A stretch of DNA of 64,000 nucleotides, taken from NCBI RefSeq assembly GCF_024170165.1, contig NZ_JALJXP010000017.1, forward strand, positions 1-64,000. The letters run 5' to 3'. Position numbers and translations under genes: made by a program. The DNA is from Pseudomonas nitroreducens. GTDB taxonomy: Bacteria; Pseudomonadota; Gammaproteobacteria; Pseudomonadales; Pseudomonadaceae. Each line of letters opens with the position of its first letter. Within the stretch, counting starts at the first letter, position 1. Of the stretch, positions 19,863 through 27,840 are shown in pieces. The notes under the pieces are model-generated. The model had not been told where the DNA came from. It did no database searches and worked only from the letters and a program-made list of their open reading frames with translations.

Positions 19863-20699
19863 TCAGACCAGTTCGATACCGTCGTCGTGGATGACGATCA
19901 GGCCCTGCTTGAACAGGCCGCCGATGGCCTTCTTGAAGTTGCCCTTGCTGACGCCGAACTGCTGCGCGATGAGTTCCGGCGGGCTCTTGTCGCTGAGCGC
20001 CAGCTGGCCGCCAGCCTCGCGCAGGGCCTTGAGGATCTGCTCGCTCAGCGCATCGGACAGGCCGGCGCCCGCCGGTTGCAGGCTCAGGCTGATCTTGCCG
20101 TCGGCGCGCATTTCCTTGATGTAGCCGGTCTCGCGCAGACCGTTGCGCATGAACTTGAAGACTTCGTTCTTGTGGATCAGGCCCCAGTGCTTGCCGTCGA
20201 TGATGGCCTTGTAGCCCAGGTCCGTGCGCTCGACGACGAGCAGGTCCACCTGCTGGCCAGCCTTGTAGTTGGCCGGGACGTTGTCCAGGTAGCGGTCCAG
20301 ACGCGCGGTGGCGGTGATGCGACGGCTGCGCTCGTCGAGGTAGACGTAGACGACGCAGTAATCGCCGACCTGCAGCGGGCGCTTCTCTTCCGAGTGCGGC
20401 AGGAGCAGGTCCTTGGGCAGGCCCCAGTCGAGGAACAGGCCGACGCGGTTGACCTCCACCACCTTCAGACTGGCAAAGCCGCCGACCTGCACCTTGGGCT
20501 TCTGGGTGGTGGCGATCAGGCGGTCTTCGCTGTCCAGGTAGATGAACACATTGAGCCAGTCGCCCACTTCGGTGGGTTCGTTCTTCGGCACGTAGCGCTT
20601 GGGCAGCAGGATTTCGCCGTGGCTCTCGCCATCCAGGTAGAGACCGAAATCGGTGTGCTTGGCCACCTGCAACGAATTGAACCGACCTATGACTGCCAT
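19863..20699 (-). CDS. CvfB-like S1 RNA-binding protein
   Basis: 278 residues, the length of the CvfB/YitL family. Three S1-type beta-barrels (about 1-65, 70-135, 140-210; e.g. KHTDFGLYLDGESHGEILLP and RVGLFLDWGLPKDLLLP) are followed by a C-terminal winged-helix (about 215-278, KSPPELIAQQFGVSKGNFKKAI). Family members bind RNA; in Staphylococcus CvfB affects virulence gene expression, but in Pseudomonas no role is established. GAGGTAAG precedes the ATG. Confidence 0.85.
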   Translation of the reverse strand: MAVIGRFNSLQVAKHTDFGLYLDGESHGEILLPKRYVPKNEPTEVGDWLNVFIYLDSEDRLIATTQKPKVQVGGFASLKVVEVNRVGLFLDWGLPKDLLLPHSEEKRPLQVGDYCVVYVYLDERSRRITATARLDRYLDNVPANYKAGQQVDLLVVERTDLGYKAIIDGKHWGLIHKNEVFKFMRNGLRETGYIKEMRADGKISLSLQPAGAGLSDALSEQILKALREAGGQLALSDKSPPELIAQQFGVSKGNFKKAIGGLFKQGLIVIHDDGIELV

Positions 20700-20794
20700 G
20701 ACGCTTACCTCGTGAACGGGGCGGGCATTCTACGCGCATTGGCGCGTTCTGGCTGCCGCCGGTTGCCGGATCGGGTGCGCGTCGACGACGCGCA

Positions 20795-20818
20795 GCGCGG
20801 GCATGGCCCGCTCCTACA
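20795..20818 (-). repeat. REP element overlapping a stop codon
   Basis: On the minus strand GTAGGAGCGGGCCATGCCCG then CGC. The TAG of the GTAG head is the stop codon of the ABC exporter gene (20814-20816). Confidence 0.8.
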
Positions 20819-22583
20819 GCGGTTCTGCCTGGCCGAACTGTAGCTCGGCCAGGCGCGCATAGAGCGGGCTGCTGACCACCAGTTCGGCATGACGGCCCAG
20901 TGCGACAAGCCGGCCCTGCTCGATCACCGCGATGCGGTCGGCATTGAGCACCGTGGCCAGGCGGTGGGCGATCACCAGGGTGGTGCGGTCGCGCATCAGC
21001 CCCGGCAACGCCTGCTGGATCAGGTGTTCGCTCTCGGCGTCCAGCGCGCTGGTGGCTTCGTCGAGCAACAGGACAGGCGCATCCACCAGCAGCGCGCGGG
21101 CAATCGCCAGACGCTGGCGCTGGCCACCGGACAATCCCAGGCCGCTCTCGCCCAGGTGCGTCCGGTAGCCCTGCGGCAGGCGCAGGATGAACTCGTGGGC
21201 GTGGGCGGCGCGGGCGGCGGCCTCGACTTCCGCATCGCTGGCGCCGGGGCGGCCGTAGCGGATGTTTTCTTCCACCGTGCCGAAGAACAACGCGGGGTTC
21301 TGCGACACCAGCGCGAAGCTGCGACGCAGGTCCGTCGGGTCGAGCTGGGCGATGGGCTGGCCGTCGATCAGGATGCGCCCCTGCTGTGGGTCGTAGAAGC
21401 GCAGCAACAGGTCGAACAGCGTGGACTTGCCGGCGCCCGACGGGCCGACCAGCGCCAGGGTCTCGCCGGGTTCCACGCGCAGGTCGATGCCGTCGATGGC
21501 CCACTGCTCGGGGCGCGACGGATAGGCGAAACGCACGCCCTGCATCTCGATGCTGCCGACGATACGCTCCGGCAGCTGCAACAGGTCATTGGCCGGCGCA
21601 TGGATTTCGCTGCGCGCACGCAGCAGCTCGGCAATGCGCTCGGCGGCACCGGCCGCGCGCTGCAATTCCCCGATCACTTCGCTCAGGGTGCCGAAGGCCA
21701 TGCCGACTATCAGGCTGTAGAACACGAAGGCCGCCAGGTCGCCGGGGCTGATGCGCCCGGCGATCACGTCCATGCCGCCGACCCAGAGCATCACGCCGAC
21801 CGCACCGAGCACCAGCAGGATCACCACGCTGACCAGCCAGGAGCGCTGCATGATGCGCTTGCGCGCGGTGTCGAAGGCGTCCTCCACGGTTCGGCCGAAG
21901 CGCGCACGGTCCTGCGCCTGGTGGTTGTAGGCCTGCACCGTCTTGATCTGGCCAAGGGATTCGCCGACATAGCTGCCCACGTCCGCCACGCGGTCCTGGC
22001 TGAGCCGCGACAGGCTGCGCACGCGGCGGCCGAACAGCAGGATCGGCGCGATCACCAATGGCAGCGAGGCGACCACGATGCTGGTCAGCTTGGCGTTGGT
22101 GAAGAACATCAGGATGATCCCGCCCAGCAGCATCAGCACATTGCGCAGCGCCATGGACAGCGAGGAGCCGATCACCGACTGCAGCAGCGTGGTGTCGGCG
22201 GTCAGCCGCGACTGGATCTCCGAGGAACGGTTGTTCTCGTAGAAACCGGGATGCAGCTCGATCAGGTGATCGAACACGCGCTGGCGGATGTCGGCGACGA
22301 AGCGCTCGCCGATCCACGACACCAGGTAGAAGCGCACGAAGGTGCCCACCGCCAGGCACAGCACCAGCAGGAAAAAGATGCCGATGGCGCGGGTGAGCAG
22401 TTGCTCGGACTGGGTGATGAAGCCCTGATCCACCAGCAGGCGGATGCCCTGCCCCAGGGACAGGGTGATGGCGGCAGTGAACAGCAGCGCCAGCAGAGCA
22501 CCGAGGGCGCGCCAGCGATAGGGTGCGAGGAATGAACGGGCCAGGCGCAGGGCATTGCGCTGGCGGGACGACAACAGGGACAT
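20814..22583 (-). CDS. MsbA-like ABC exporter (permease-ATPase fusion)
   Basis: 589 residues. Six transmembrane helices (about 25-50, 66-88, 145-162, 166-186, 250-270, 285-305) with the exporter motif FYENNRSSEIQSRLTADTT are followed by an ATPase with Walker A GPSGAGKST (380-388), LSGGQ (484-488), Walker B LLLDEA (505-510) and IAHRLAT. MsbA itself is usually encoded with lpxK; this one stands alone, so the substrate is unassigned. ATG 22583 (MSLLSSRQRN) is chosen; a 99-residue upstream extension is not family-like and runs through the small gene on the other strand. Confidence 0.9.
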   Translation of the reverse strand: MSLLSSRQRNALRLARSFLAPYRWRALGALLALLFTAAITLSLGQGIRLLVDQGFITQSEQLLTRAIGIFFLLVLCLAVGTFVRFYLVSWIGERFVADIRQRVFDHLIELHPGFYENNRSSEIQSRLTADTTLLQSVIGSSLSMALRNVLMLLGGIILMFFTNAKLTSIVVASLPLVIAPILLFGRRVRSLSRLSQDRVADVGSYVGESLGQIKTVQAYNHQAQDRARFGRTVEDAFDTARKRIMQRSWLVSVVILLVLGAVGVMLWVGGMDVIAGRISPGDLAAFVFYSLIVGMAFGTLSEVIGELQRAAGAAERIAELLRARSEIHAPANDLLQLPERIVGSIEMQGVRFAYPSRPEQWAIDGIDLRVEPGETLALVGPSGAGKSTLFDLLLRFYDPQQGRILIDGQPIAQLDPTDLRRSFALVSQNPALFFGTVEENIRYGRPGASDAEVEAAARAAHAHEFILRLPQGYRTHLGESGLGLSGGQRQRLAIARALLVDAPVLLLDEATSALDAESEHLIQQALPGLMRDRTTLVIAHRLATVLNADRIAVIEQGRLVALGRHAELVVSSPLYARLAELQFGQAEPL

Positions 22584-22740
22584 GGCGGGCTCGGGACGGC
22601 CGGAATGGGCAGAGGGTAGCACCGCGACAGCGCACCGCGCGAAGGACGATTCAGGCAGGCTAATGGGACCGTTCGTTCCATAACCGCCCCGAAAGCTGCT
22701 CGTTTGATGTACAATGGGCGGCCAATTTGCGCAGACAGGT

Positions 22741-22941
22741 ATGGCAGATATGACTACCAAGCCCTCCACCCGCCAGAAAGCCGCCCCCAAGGCTCCCGCC
22801 GCTACCGCCACCAGCGAAGCCCTGGAAGCCCAGATCGCCGCCTTCCTGAACTCCGGCGGTGAGATCCAGCAGATCGCCAAGGGCGTGACCGGTCAGAACT
22901 ACGGCGCACCGAGCCGCCACATCAGCCTCGGCAAGAAGTAA
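22741..22941 (+). CDS. Small basic conserved protein
   Basis: 66 residues from ATG 22741 (a second in-frame ATG at 22750 is equally possible because AGGT lies only one base before the first). A Lys/Ala/Pro-rich N-terminus (KPSTRQKAAPKAPAATA) precedes a helical segment and a conserved-looking tail GEIQQIAKGVTGQNYG...HISLG. The composition suggests a nucleic-acid-binding or regulatory peptide; some Pseudomonas annotations call such proteins SyrB-like regulators, which I regard as unproven. TACAAT at 22709-22714 is a possible -10. A terminator follows. Confidence 0.7.
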   Translation: MADMTTKPSTRQKAAPKAPAATATSEALEAQIAAFLNSGGEIQQIAKGVTGQNYGAPSRHISLGKK

Positions 22942-22954
22942 TACTCGCAGGCAA

Positions 22955-22975
22955 GCCTGCCGGCTCCCGGCAGGC
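22955..22975 (+). terminator. Hairpin after the small basic protein gene
   Basis: GCCTGCCGG-ctc-CCGGCAGGC, perfect 9-bp arms, 14 bases after the stop; no clear T-run. Confidence 0.6.
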
Positions 22976-23151
22976 TGCCCGCCTCCTCCGCAGCACCCGC
23001 CCCGCGTTACCCTTTCTGGCTTCCCTCCCTCGTTACACCAAGGCTTTCGCAATTCCCGACGCCTCATATTGCCTCCGCGCCTTGCACTCGGGCAGAGTCC
23101 GCCCATAGTCAGGACTGGGCCGACACGCGGCCCCATTGCAAGGAGCTCCCC

Positions 23152-24267
23152 ATGCTGCCCTCTCCGGAAAAGCTGCTGTCGCGCAACCTGCTCGATGTGC
23201 TGATCCGCGCCGGCCTGATCCTGCTGCTGGCCGTGTTCTGCTTCCAGATCTTCCATCCCTTCCTCGACCTGATGCTCTGGTCGGTGATCCTCGCCATCAC
23301 CCTCTACCCGCTGCACCAGCTGCTCAGCGGCTGGCTGGGTGAGCGCCCGAACAGCGCAGCCAGCCTGATCGTGCTGTTGGGCCTGGTGATCCTGCTGGTG
23401 CCGGTGGTGGTGATCGGGCTGTCCATGGCCGATTCGGTGCGCGACCTGGTCCACGCGATCCAGAACCGCACCCTGCAGATCCCACTGCCGCCGGAGTCGG
23501 TGCAGAACTGGCCGGTGATCGGGCAGTACGTCTATCCCTTCTGGAACCGCGTAGCCACCGACTTCATGGGCGTCGCGCACCAGCTGGCACCGCACCTGCA
23601 GGGCGTGGCGAAGAAGGTTGCCGGGCAAGCAGCGGGCGTCGGCATGGGCTTGATGCAGTTCCTTGCCGCCTTCGTCATCGCCGGGGTGATCATGGCCTAC
23701 GGCAAGCTGGGCAGTCAGACCTCCTGCGACATCGCCGTGCGCATCTCCGGCCCCGACCGTGGGCCCGGCCTGGCCGCACTGTGCACGGCGACCATCCGCG
23801 CGGTGGCCCAGGGCGTGGTGGGTGTGGCCTTCATCCAGACGCTGATCCTCGGCCTGGGCTTCATCGTCATGGGTATCCCCGGCGCCGGCCTGCTGGCCCT
23901 GGGCGTTTTGCTGCTGGGGATCACCCAGCTGCCAGTGGTGCTGGTTACCCTGCCGGCGGTGGCCTACGTGTTCATGACCAACGATTCGCTGCTGGTGTCC
24001 ATCCTGTTCACCATCTGGACCGTCGCCGGCGGCCTCTCCGACAACGTGCTCAAGCCGCTGATGTTCGGCCGCGGCAGCAAGGTGCCGATGGCAGTGATCC
24101 TGATCGGCGCCCTGGGTGGCATGCTCAGCAATGGCATCATCGGCCTGTTCGTCGGCCCGGTGGTACTGGCCCTGGGTTACGAGCTGTTCATGTCCTGGGT
24201 CCGCGAGCGCGAGGCGCCCGTGGCGCTACCGATCGAGACGCAGGGCGAGACGCCGCCCGCCCCCTGA
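23152..24267 (+). CDS. AI-2E family permease
   Basis: 371 residues with seven to eight membrane segments: paired helices at about 17-35 and 40-58, one at 68-90, then a polar loop (100-155) and the C-terminal bundle with the conserved LSDNVLKPLMFGRG and PMAVILIGALGGMLSNGIIGLFVGP motifs. The family (YdiK/TqsA/PerM) exports autoinducers, ions or organic solutes; no substrate can be deduced. AAGGAG lies six bases before the ATG. A possible promoter TTGCAC-N16-CATAGT lies at about 23084-23111. Confidence 0.87.
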   Translation: MLPSPEKLLSRNLLDVLIRAGLILLLAVFCFQIFHPFLDLMLWSVILAITLYPLHQLLSGWLGERPNSAASLIVLLGLVILLVPVVVIGLSMADSVRDLVHAIQNRTLQIPLPPESVQNWPVIGQYVYPFWNRVATDFMGVAHQLAPHLQGVAKKVAGQAAGVGMGLMQFLAAFVIAGVIMAYGKLGSQTSCDIAVRISGPDRGPGLAALCTATIRAVAQGVVGVAFIQTLILGLGFIVMGIPGAGLLALGVLLLGITQLPVVLVTLPAVAYVFMTNDSLLVSILFTIWTVAGGLSDNVLKPLMFGRGSKVPMAVILIGALGGMLSNGIIGLFVGPVVLALGYELFMSWVREREAPVALPIETQGETPPAP

Positions 24268-24274
24268 TCTCCCT

Positions 24275-24296
24275 GCCCGCGGCGCAAGCTGCGGGC
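24275..24296 (+). terminator. Hairpin after the AI-2E permease gene
   Basis: GCCCGC-g-GC-gcaa-GC-t-GCGGGC, starting eight bases after the stop; no T-run. Confidence 0.4.
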
Positions 24297-24321
24297 CCCA
24301 CCCTGCAATGGAATGCACAAG

Positions 24322-24930
24322 ATGTCCCGACGCTGTTCCCTCACCGCTGCCCTGCTCGCCGCCGGGCTGCTGCTCTCCCCGCTGGCCTTCGCCGAAGAAG
24401 CCGCCATCGTCTGGCCGGCGGCGGTCAACGCCGCCGACCAGCAGCGCCTGACCACCCTCGACGCCCAGGTCAAGCAACTGCTCGACCAGCTCCAGCAGAG
24501 CGACGACGAAACCACCCGCAACGAAGCGCTGAACCTCTACCGCATCGTGCTGGAAGACCCGGAACCGCTGACCGACGCCGCCCTGACCGGCAACTGGAAG
24601 TGCCGCTCGGTCCAGCTCGAAGCACAGGCACTGTATGGCTATCCGAACTTCAAGTGCTCGGTGCGGCAGACGCCCAAAGGCCTGTTCCTGGAGAAGACCA
24701 GCGGCTCGCAGCGAATCAGCGGCTACCTGCAACGCCTGGACGACAAGCAACTGGTGTTCGTCGGTGGCGCTTCGGTGAACGAAGACCCACAGGTCGGCTA
24801 CAGCGGCCTGGAACAGGCCGCGGCGCGCGAGAGCGACGTGGTCGGCGTAGTGCGCAACTCCCATGACGGCTTCGTGCTGCTGGTGCCCGAACAGCTCGGC
24901 GGCTACAACCTGTTCCGCTTCACCCGCTGA
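24322..24930 (+). CDS. Secreted DUF4893-like protein
   Basis: 202 residues from ATG 24322 (an ATG three codons upstream is the alternative). A Sec signal peptide (SRRCSLTAALLAAGLLLSPL, AFA cleavage) precedes a mature domain with GNWKCRSVQLE and YPNFKCSVRQ, two Cys likely forming a disulfide, and a glycine-rich C-terminus ending LLVPEQLGGYNLFRF. This matches DUF4893 as I recall it; function unknown. Convergent with the C39-like gene, 22 bases apart. Confidence 0.7.
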   Translation: MSRRCSLTAALLAAGLLLSPLAFAEEAAIVWPAAVNAADQQRLTTLDAQVKQLLDQLQQSDDETTRNEALNLYRIVLEDPEPLTDAALTGNWKCRSVQLEAQALYGYPNFKCSVRQTPKGLFLEKTSGSQRISGYLQRLDDKQLVFVGGASVNEDPQVGYSGLEQAAARESDVVGVVRNSHDGFVLLVPEQLGGYNLFRFTR

Positions 24931-24952
24931 GGCCTTCCTCGCCAGCAAAGGC

Positions 24953-25576
24953 TCAGAGCAGCGCCACCATCTCCTTGAGTGTCACCGCCCAGGTGCCCTT
25001 GGTATTGAGGTAGCGATAACCGAAGCGCGAACCGTTGGCCTGGGTGGTGAGCACTGCATTCCAGGCCAGCCCGCGCTGCAGGTCGTGGGCCGGGTCGAGG
25101 AGGAAGAAGGCGTCGTCGCTCATCCCCACCGCCAGACACCAGTGGCGGATATCGCTGTCCTTGCGACCGTGAAAGCCCAGCACCACCGGGATGTTCTCCT
25201 CCAGGTGCCGGCGGGTCAGTTCGATCATCCGCGTGCCGTTGTCGCGCTCGACGCGGTACTCCTTGTCGCTGATGACCTTGAGCAGCTCCAACAGGTCCGC
25301 GCCGGTGGTGCCGACGCGCACCAGCGTCTCGTGCTCATTCAGCGCCTCCATCAGCCGCCCGTAGCGGGTCCGCGAATCCACCGGCGCCAGCCCCTTGGCC
25401 TGGCGCCGTGCCAGCTGGTTGCGGGCGAGCATCGCCATCACCAGGCAGTAGGGCCCGCAGGCGCCGTCCATGTCGCCCTGGCGCAGGTGTACCTTCTCGC
25501 CGCGCCGGTTGATCAGGCCGCCAGTGCCGTGCTCGTCCAGGTCCCAGCCCAGGCCGTCGATCAGGGTGATCCGCAT
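24953..25576 (-). CDS. C39/papain-like cysteine peptidase fold protein
   Basis: 207 residues, no signal peptide or membrane segment. A possible Cys-His-Asp triad is visible: Cys40 in GDMDGACGPYC, His145 in IRHWCLAVG and Asp161 in FLLDPA, the spacing and local motifs of bacteriocin-processing C39 domains. A Cys residue at 44 gives an ACGPYC pair. No ABC transporter or double-glycine peptide gene is adjacent, so a bacteriocin role is not supported. The substrate is unknown, and a non-proteolytic role is possible. Confidence 0.6.
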   Translation of the reverse strand: MRITLIDGLGWDLDEHGTGGLINRRGEKVHLRQGDMDGACGPYCLVMAMLARNQLARRQAKGLAPVDSRTRYGRLMEALNEHETLVRVGTTGADLLELLKVISDKEYRVERDNGTRMIELTRRHLEENIPVVLGFHGRKDSDIRHWCLAVGMSDDAFFLLDPAHDLQRGLAWNAVLTTQANGSRFGYRYLNTKGTWAVTLKEMVALL

Positions 25577-25680
25577 CGCGCTTCCTCGTTGCTTGCTCTG
25601 AGCTTGTGACCGGACGCCGCGCGGATCATTCCACCGGCTTGCGGTTACAATGGACGTTTTCCCCTGCCTGGTTGCCCGAA

Positions 25681-26403
25681 ATGTCCGAAGCCATCCGCCT
25701 GTCCAAGCGTCTCGCCGAGCTGCTGCCCTGTTCGCGCCGCGACGCCGAGCTGTACATCGAGGGTGGCTGGGTCACGGTGGATGGCCAGCGCGTGGAGGAA
25801 CCGCAGTTCAAGGTCGACACCCAGCGCATCGAGCTGCTGCCGGGCGCCTCGCCCGACCCGATTCCGCCGGTGACCATCCTCGTGCACAAACCGGTCGGCC
25901 TGGGCAGCGGCAACGGCGCCAACTCCGCCCAGCAACTGCTGACGCCGGACAAGCGCTGGAGCGAGGACAACCTGCAGCAGCGCCTGCTGCGCAAGCACTT
26001 CGGCCACCAGTTCAACACCACCGTGCTGGAAACCGACGCCAGTGGCCTGCTGGTCTACACCCAGAGCCGCGGCGTGCAGCGCCGGCTGGTGGACGAGGCG
26101 GACAACATCGAGCACGAGTACGTGGTCGAGGTCAGCGGGCAGATCGCCGACAACGGCCTGAAGCGCCTCTGCCGTGGGATGGTGATCGACGGCCGCGAGC
26201 TGCCGCCGCTGAAGGTCAGCTGGCAGAGCGAGACCCGCCTGCGCTTCGCCGGCAAGCAGTTCCGCCCCGGCCAGATCGCCGCCATGTGCCGTGCGGTCGG
26301 CCTGCACGCCCTGTCGATCCGCCGCCTGCGCCTGGGCGGCGTGGCCATGGGCAAGCTGCCCGTCGGCCAGTGGCGCTTCCTGCAGCCGGGCGAGAAGTTC
26401 TGA
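25681..26403 (+). CDS. RsuA/RluF-type pseudouridine synthase homologue with altered active site
   Basis: 240 residues: an N-terminal S4 RNA-binding domain (about 5-50, SRRDAELYIEGGWVTVDGQ) and a pseudouridine-synthase domain. In RluF-type enzymes the active loop reads GRLDxxSxGL with the catalytic Asp after Arg-Leu; here the aligned loop is TTVLETDASGLLVYTQ (113-128), giving Val for Arg and Glu117 for the catalytic Asp, although Asp119 is two residues on. The second conserved element NRQIRRM is FRPGQIAAM (194-202), also lacking the Arg pair. The protein may be inactive, use a shifted Asp, or act as an RNA-binding factor. Start at ATG 25681 matches the family N-terminus; the 25-residue upstream extension is rejected. 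Confidence 0.8.
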   Translation: MSEAIRLSKRLAELLPCSRRDAELYIEGGWVTVDGQRVEEPQFKVDTQRIELLPGASPDPIPPVTILVHKPVGLGSGNGANSAQQLLTPDKRWSEDNLQQRLLRKHFGHQFNTTVLETDASGLLVYTQSRGVQRRLVDEADNIEHEYVVEVSGQIADNGLKRLCRGMVIDGRELPPLKVSWQSETRLRFAGKQFRPGQIAAMCRAVGLHALSIRRLRLGGVAMGKLPVGQWRFLQPGEKF

Positions 26404-26475
26404 GCGTCTACCCGACCAAGGTCGCAGGCGCCCGTGAATAGCCAGGGCGCCTCTCTAAGTCGAGGCTTCCAGCCG

Positions 26476-26494
26476 CTATCGATAACATCGATAG
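26476..26494. promoter_or_regulatory. Perfect palindrome CTATCGAT-aac-ATCGATAG
   Basis: 8-bp perfect arms with a 3-base centre, in the 249-base gap before a small membrane-protein gene and 158 bases ahead of its start. Likely a dimeric regulator site; no regulator can be named. Confidence 0.5.
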
Positions 26495-26652
26495 TCACCA
26501 GTCGACGCATTCAGTTCTCTTGATTCTCCGCGCACGGCATCTTGGCCCCATCAACTCGCTGGCAGGAGATTCGCCGGTCCCGCAATTGGGCCGCAGGGGC
26601 GAAGGAGCTACCCGCGACAGTCGCCCCAACGGATCGTCAAGAGGACACCACC

Positions 26653-26919
26653 ATGCAAGTCATTCTCGATTTCCTGCTGCTCGTTGGCTCCCTGGTAGAG
26701 CTGCTGCTGTACGTCGCCCTGGCCAGCGTCGTGCTCGCCACCACGCTGCTCGCCGGTGGCATCGCCGTGCTGACCCTGCGCTCGCCGGGCTCCGCCGTGG
26801 TGATTCCCGACCGTCGCCCCTCGGTCAGCCGCCAGCCGCGCCCGGCGGTGAAACACCAACTGGCCCGGCCGGTACTGGTCGCCGTAGCGAACGAACCGAT
26901 CCTGGCGAAAACCGCCTGA
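26653..26919 (+). CDS. Small single-span membrane protein
   Basis: 88 residues. A long hydrophobic stretch (about 3-38, LDFLLLVGSLVELLLYVALASV) makes one or two membrane helices; the rest is basic and Pro-rich (DRRPSVSRQPRPAVKH). No family recognised. ATG 26653 follows GAGGA; a 37-residue upstream extension is not convincing. Convergent with the crotonase gene, stops one base apart. Confidence 0.6.
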   Translation: MQVILDFLLLVGSLVELLLYVALASVVLATTLLAGGIAVLTLRSPGSAVVIPDRRPSVSRQPRPAVKHQLARPVLVAVANEPILAKTA

Positions 26920-26920
26920 A

Positions 26921-27757
26921 TCAGTCCTCGATCCGCTTGGGATAGCCCCCGAGCGCGGCCCCCAGGTCGCGCTCCAGTTCCCCGTCCTGCTGGCCGCCGT
27001 TGTCCATCATCCAGCGCACCCGCTCCAGCGTTTCCGGCGCCGACATATCACCGACGAAGCGCTGCGACTCCTCCACCAGTGCCGCCTGATCCGCCGCCGT
27101 CACCTGCTCCAGCAGCGCCTTCACATGGGCGATGCCCGCTGCCGGGAAGCCCGCAATGCGTCGCGCCAGCGCCTCGCAGAACCCTTCCAGCTCCGCGTCC
27201 GCCAGCGCGCGGTTGATCCAGCCATAACGTTCTGCGGTGTCCGCATCGAAATCCGCGCCGCCCAGACAGACCTCCAACGCCCTGCCCCGCCCCAGCATTT
27301 GAGCCAGGCGCACCGTGCCGCCCGCACCGGGCAACAGGCCGACTGCCACTTCCGGTTGGCCGAGCAGTGCGCGCTCGCGGGAGGCGAAGCGCATGTCCAG
27401 CGCCAGCAGGAATTCACTGCCAGCCCCGCGCGCGCGGCCACGCAGCTCACCGATGGTCACCTGCGGTAGCCGGCTGAAGCGGCTGAACAGCGCGCTGAGC
27501 GGGCTGGCCATGCCGGCGGGCAGCTTCATCGGCGGTGCGTCCAGCTGGCTGCCGAGGTCATAGTGGGCCAGAAAGAAGTCCGGGTTGGCGCTGCGGAATA
27601 TCACCACGCGGGTATCGCTGTCGCGCTCCAGTTCATCGGCCAAGTGTAGCAGGTCGATGACCATGGCGCGGTCGACCAGGTTGATCGGCGGGTGACGGAA
27701 GCTCACCACGGCAACGCCGTCGCGGTCTTCGCGGGTGAAAGTGCGGTAGTCGCTCAT
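26921..27757 (-). CDS. Enoyl-CoA hydratase/isomerase family protein
   Basis: 278 residues, crotonase fold. Both catalytic glutamates of the hydratase type are present: Glu115 in RGAGSEFLLALD and Glu136 in GQPEVAVGLLPGAGG. The oxyanion-hole region GELRGRARGAGSE is normal. It would hydrate or isomerise an acyl-CoA; no beta-oxidation genes are adjacent so the substrate is open. It is last in a minus-strand series after the lipoyl-ligase-like and KefB genes. Confidence 0.88.
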   Translation of the reverse strand: MSDYRTFTREDRDGVAVVSFRHPPINLVDRAMVIDLLHLADELERDSDTRVVIFRSANPDFFLAHYDLGSQLDAPPMKLPAGMASPLSALFSRFSRLPQVTIGELRGRARGAGSEFLLALDMRFASRERALLGQPEVAVGLLPGAGGTVRLAQMLGRGRALEVCLGGADFDADTAERYGWINRALADAELEGFCEALARRIAGFPAAGIAHVKALLEQVTAADQAALVEESQRFVGDMSAPETLERVRWMMDNGGQQDGELERDLGAALGGYPKRIED

Positions 27758-27840
27758 CGATGGGGCCTCCCTTGCGAAGGCCCGAGGATGCGCCGGGGCG
27801 CGCGTGGCACCCCAGCAATATCGATGCGCGGAATGGCCGG

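Noticed and set aside
24953-25576. Bacteriocin/microcin export locus suggested by a C39-like domain
   Set aside because: No ABC transporter domain in the protein or next to it and no small Gly-Gly leader peptide gene nearby.
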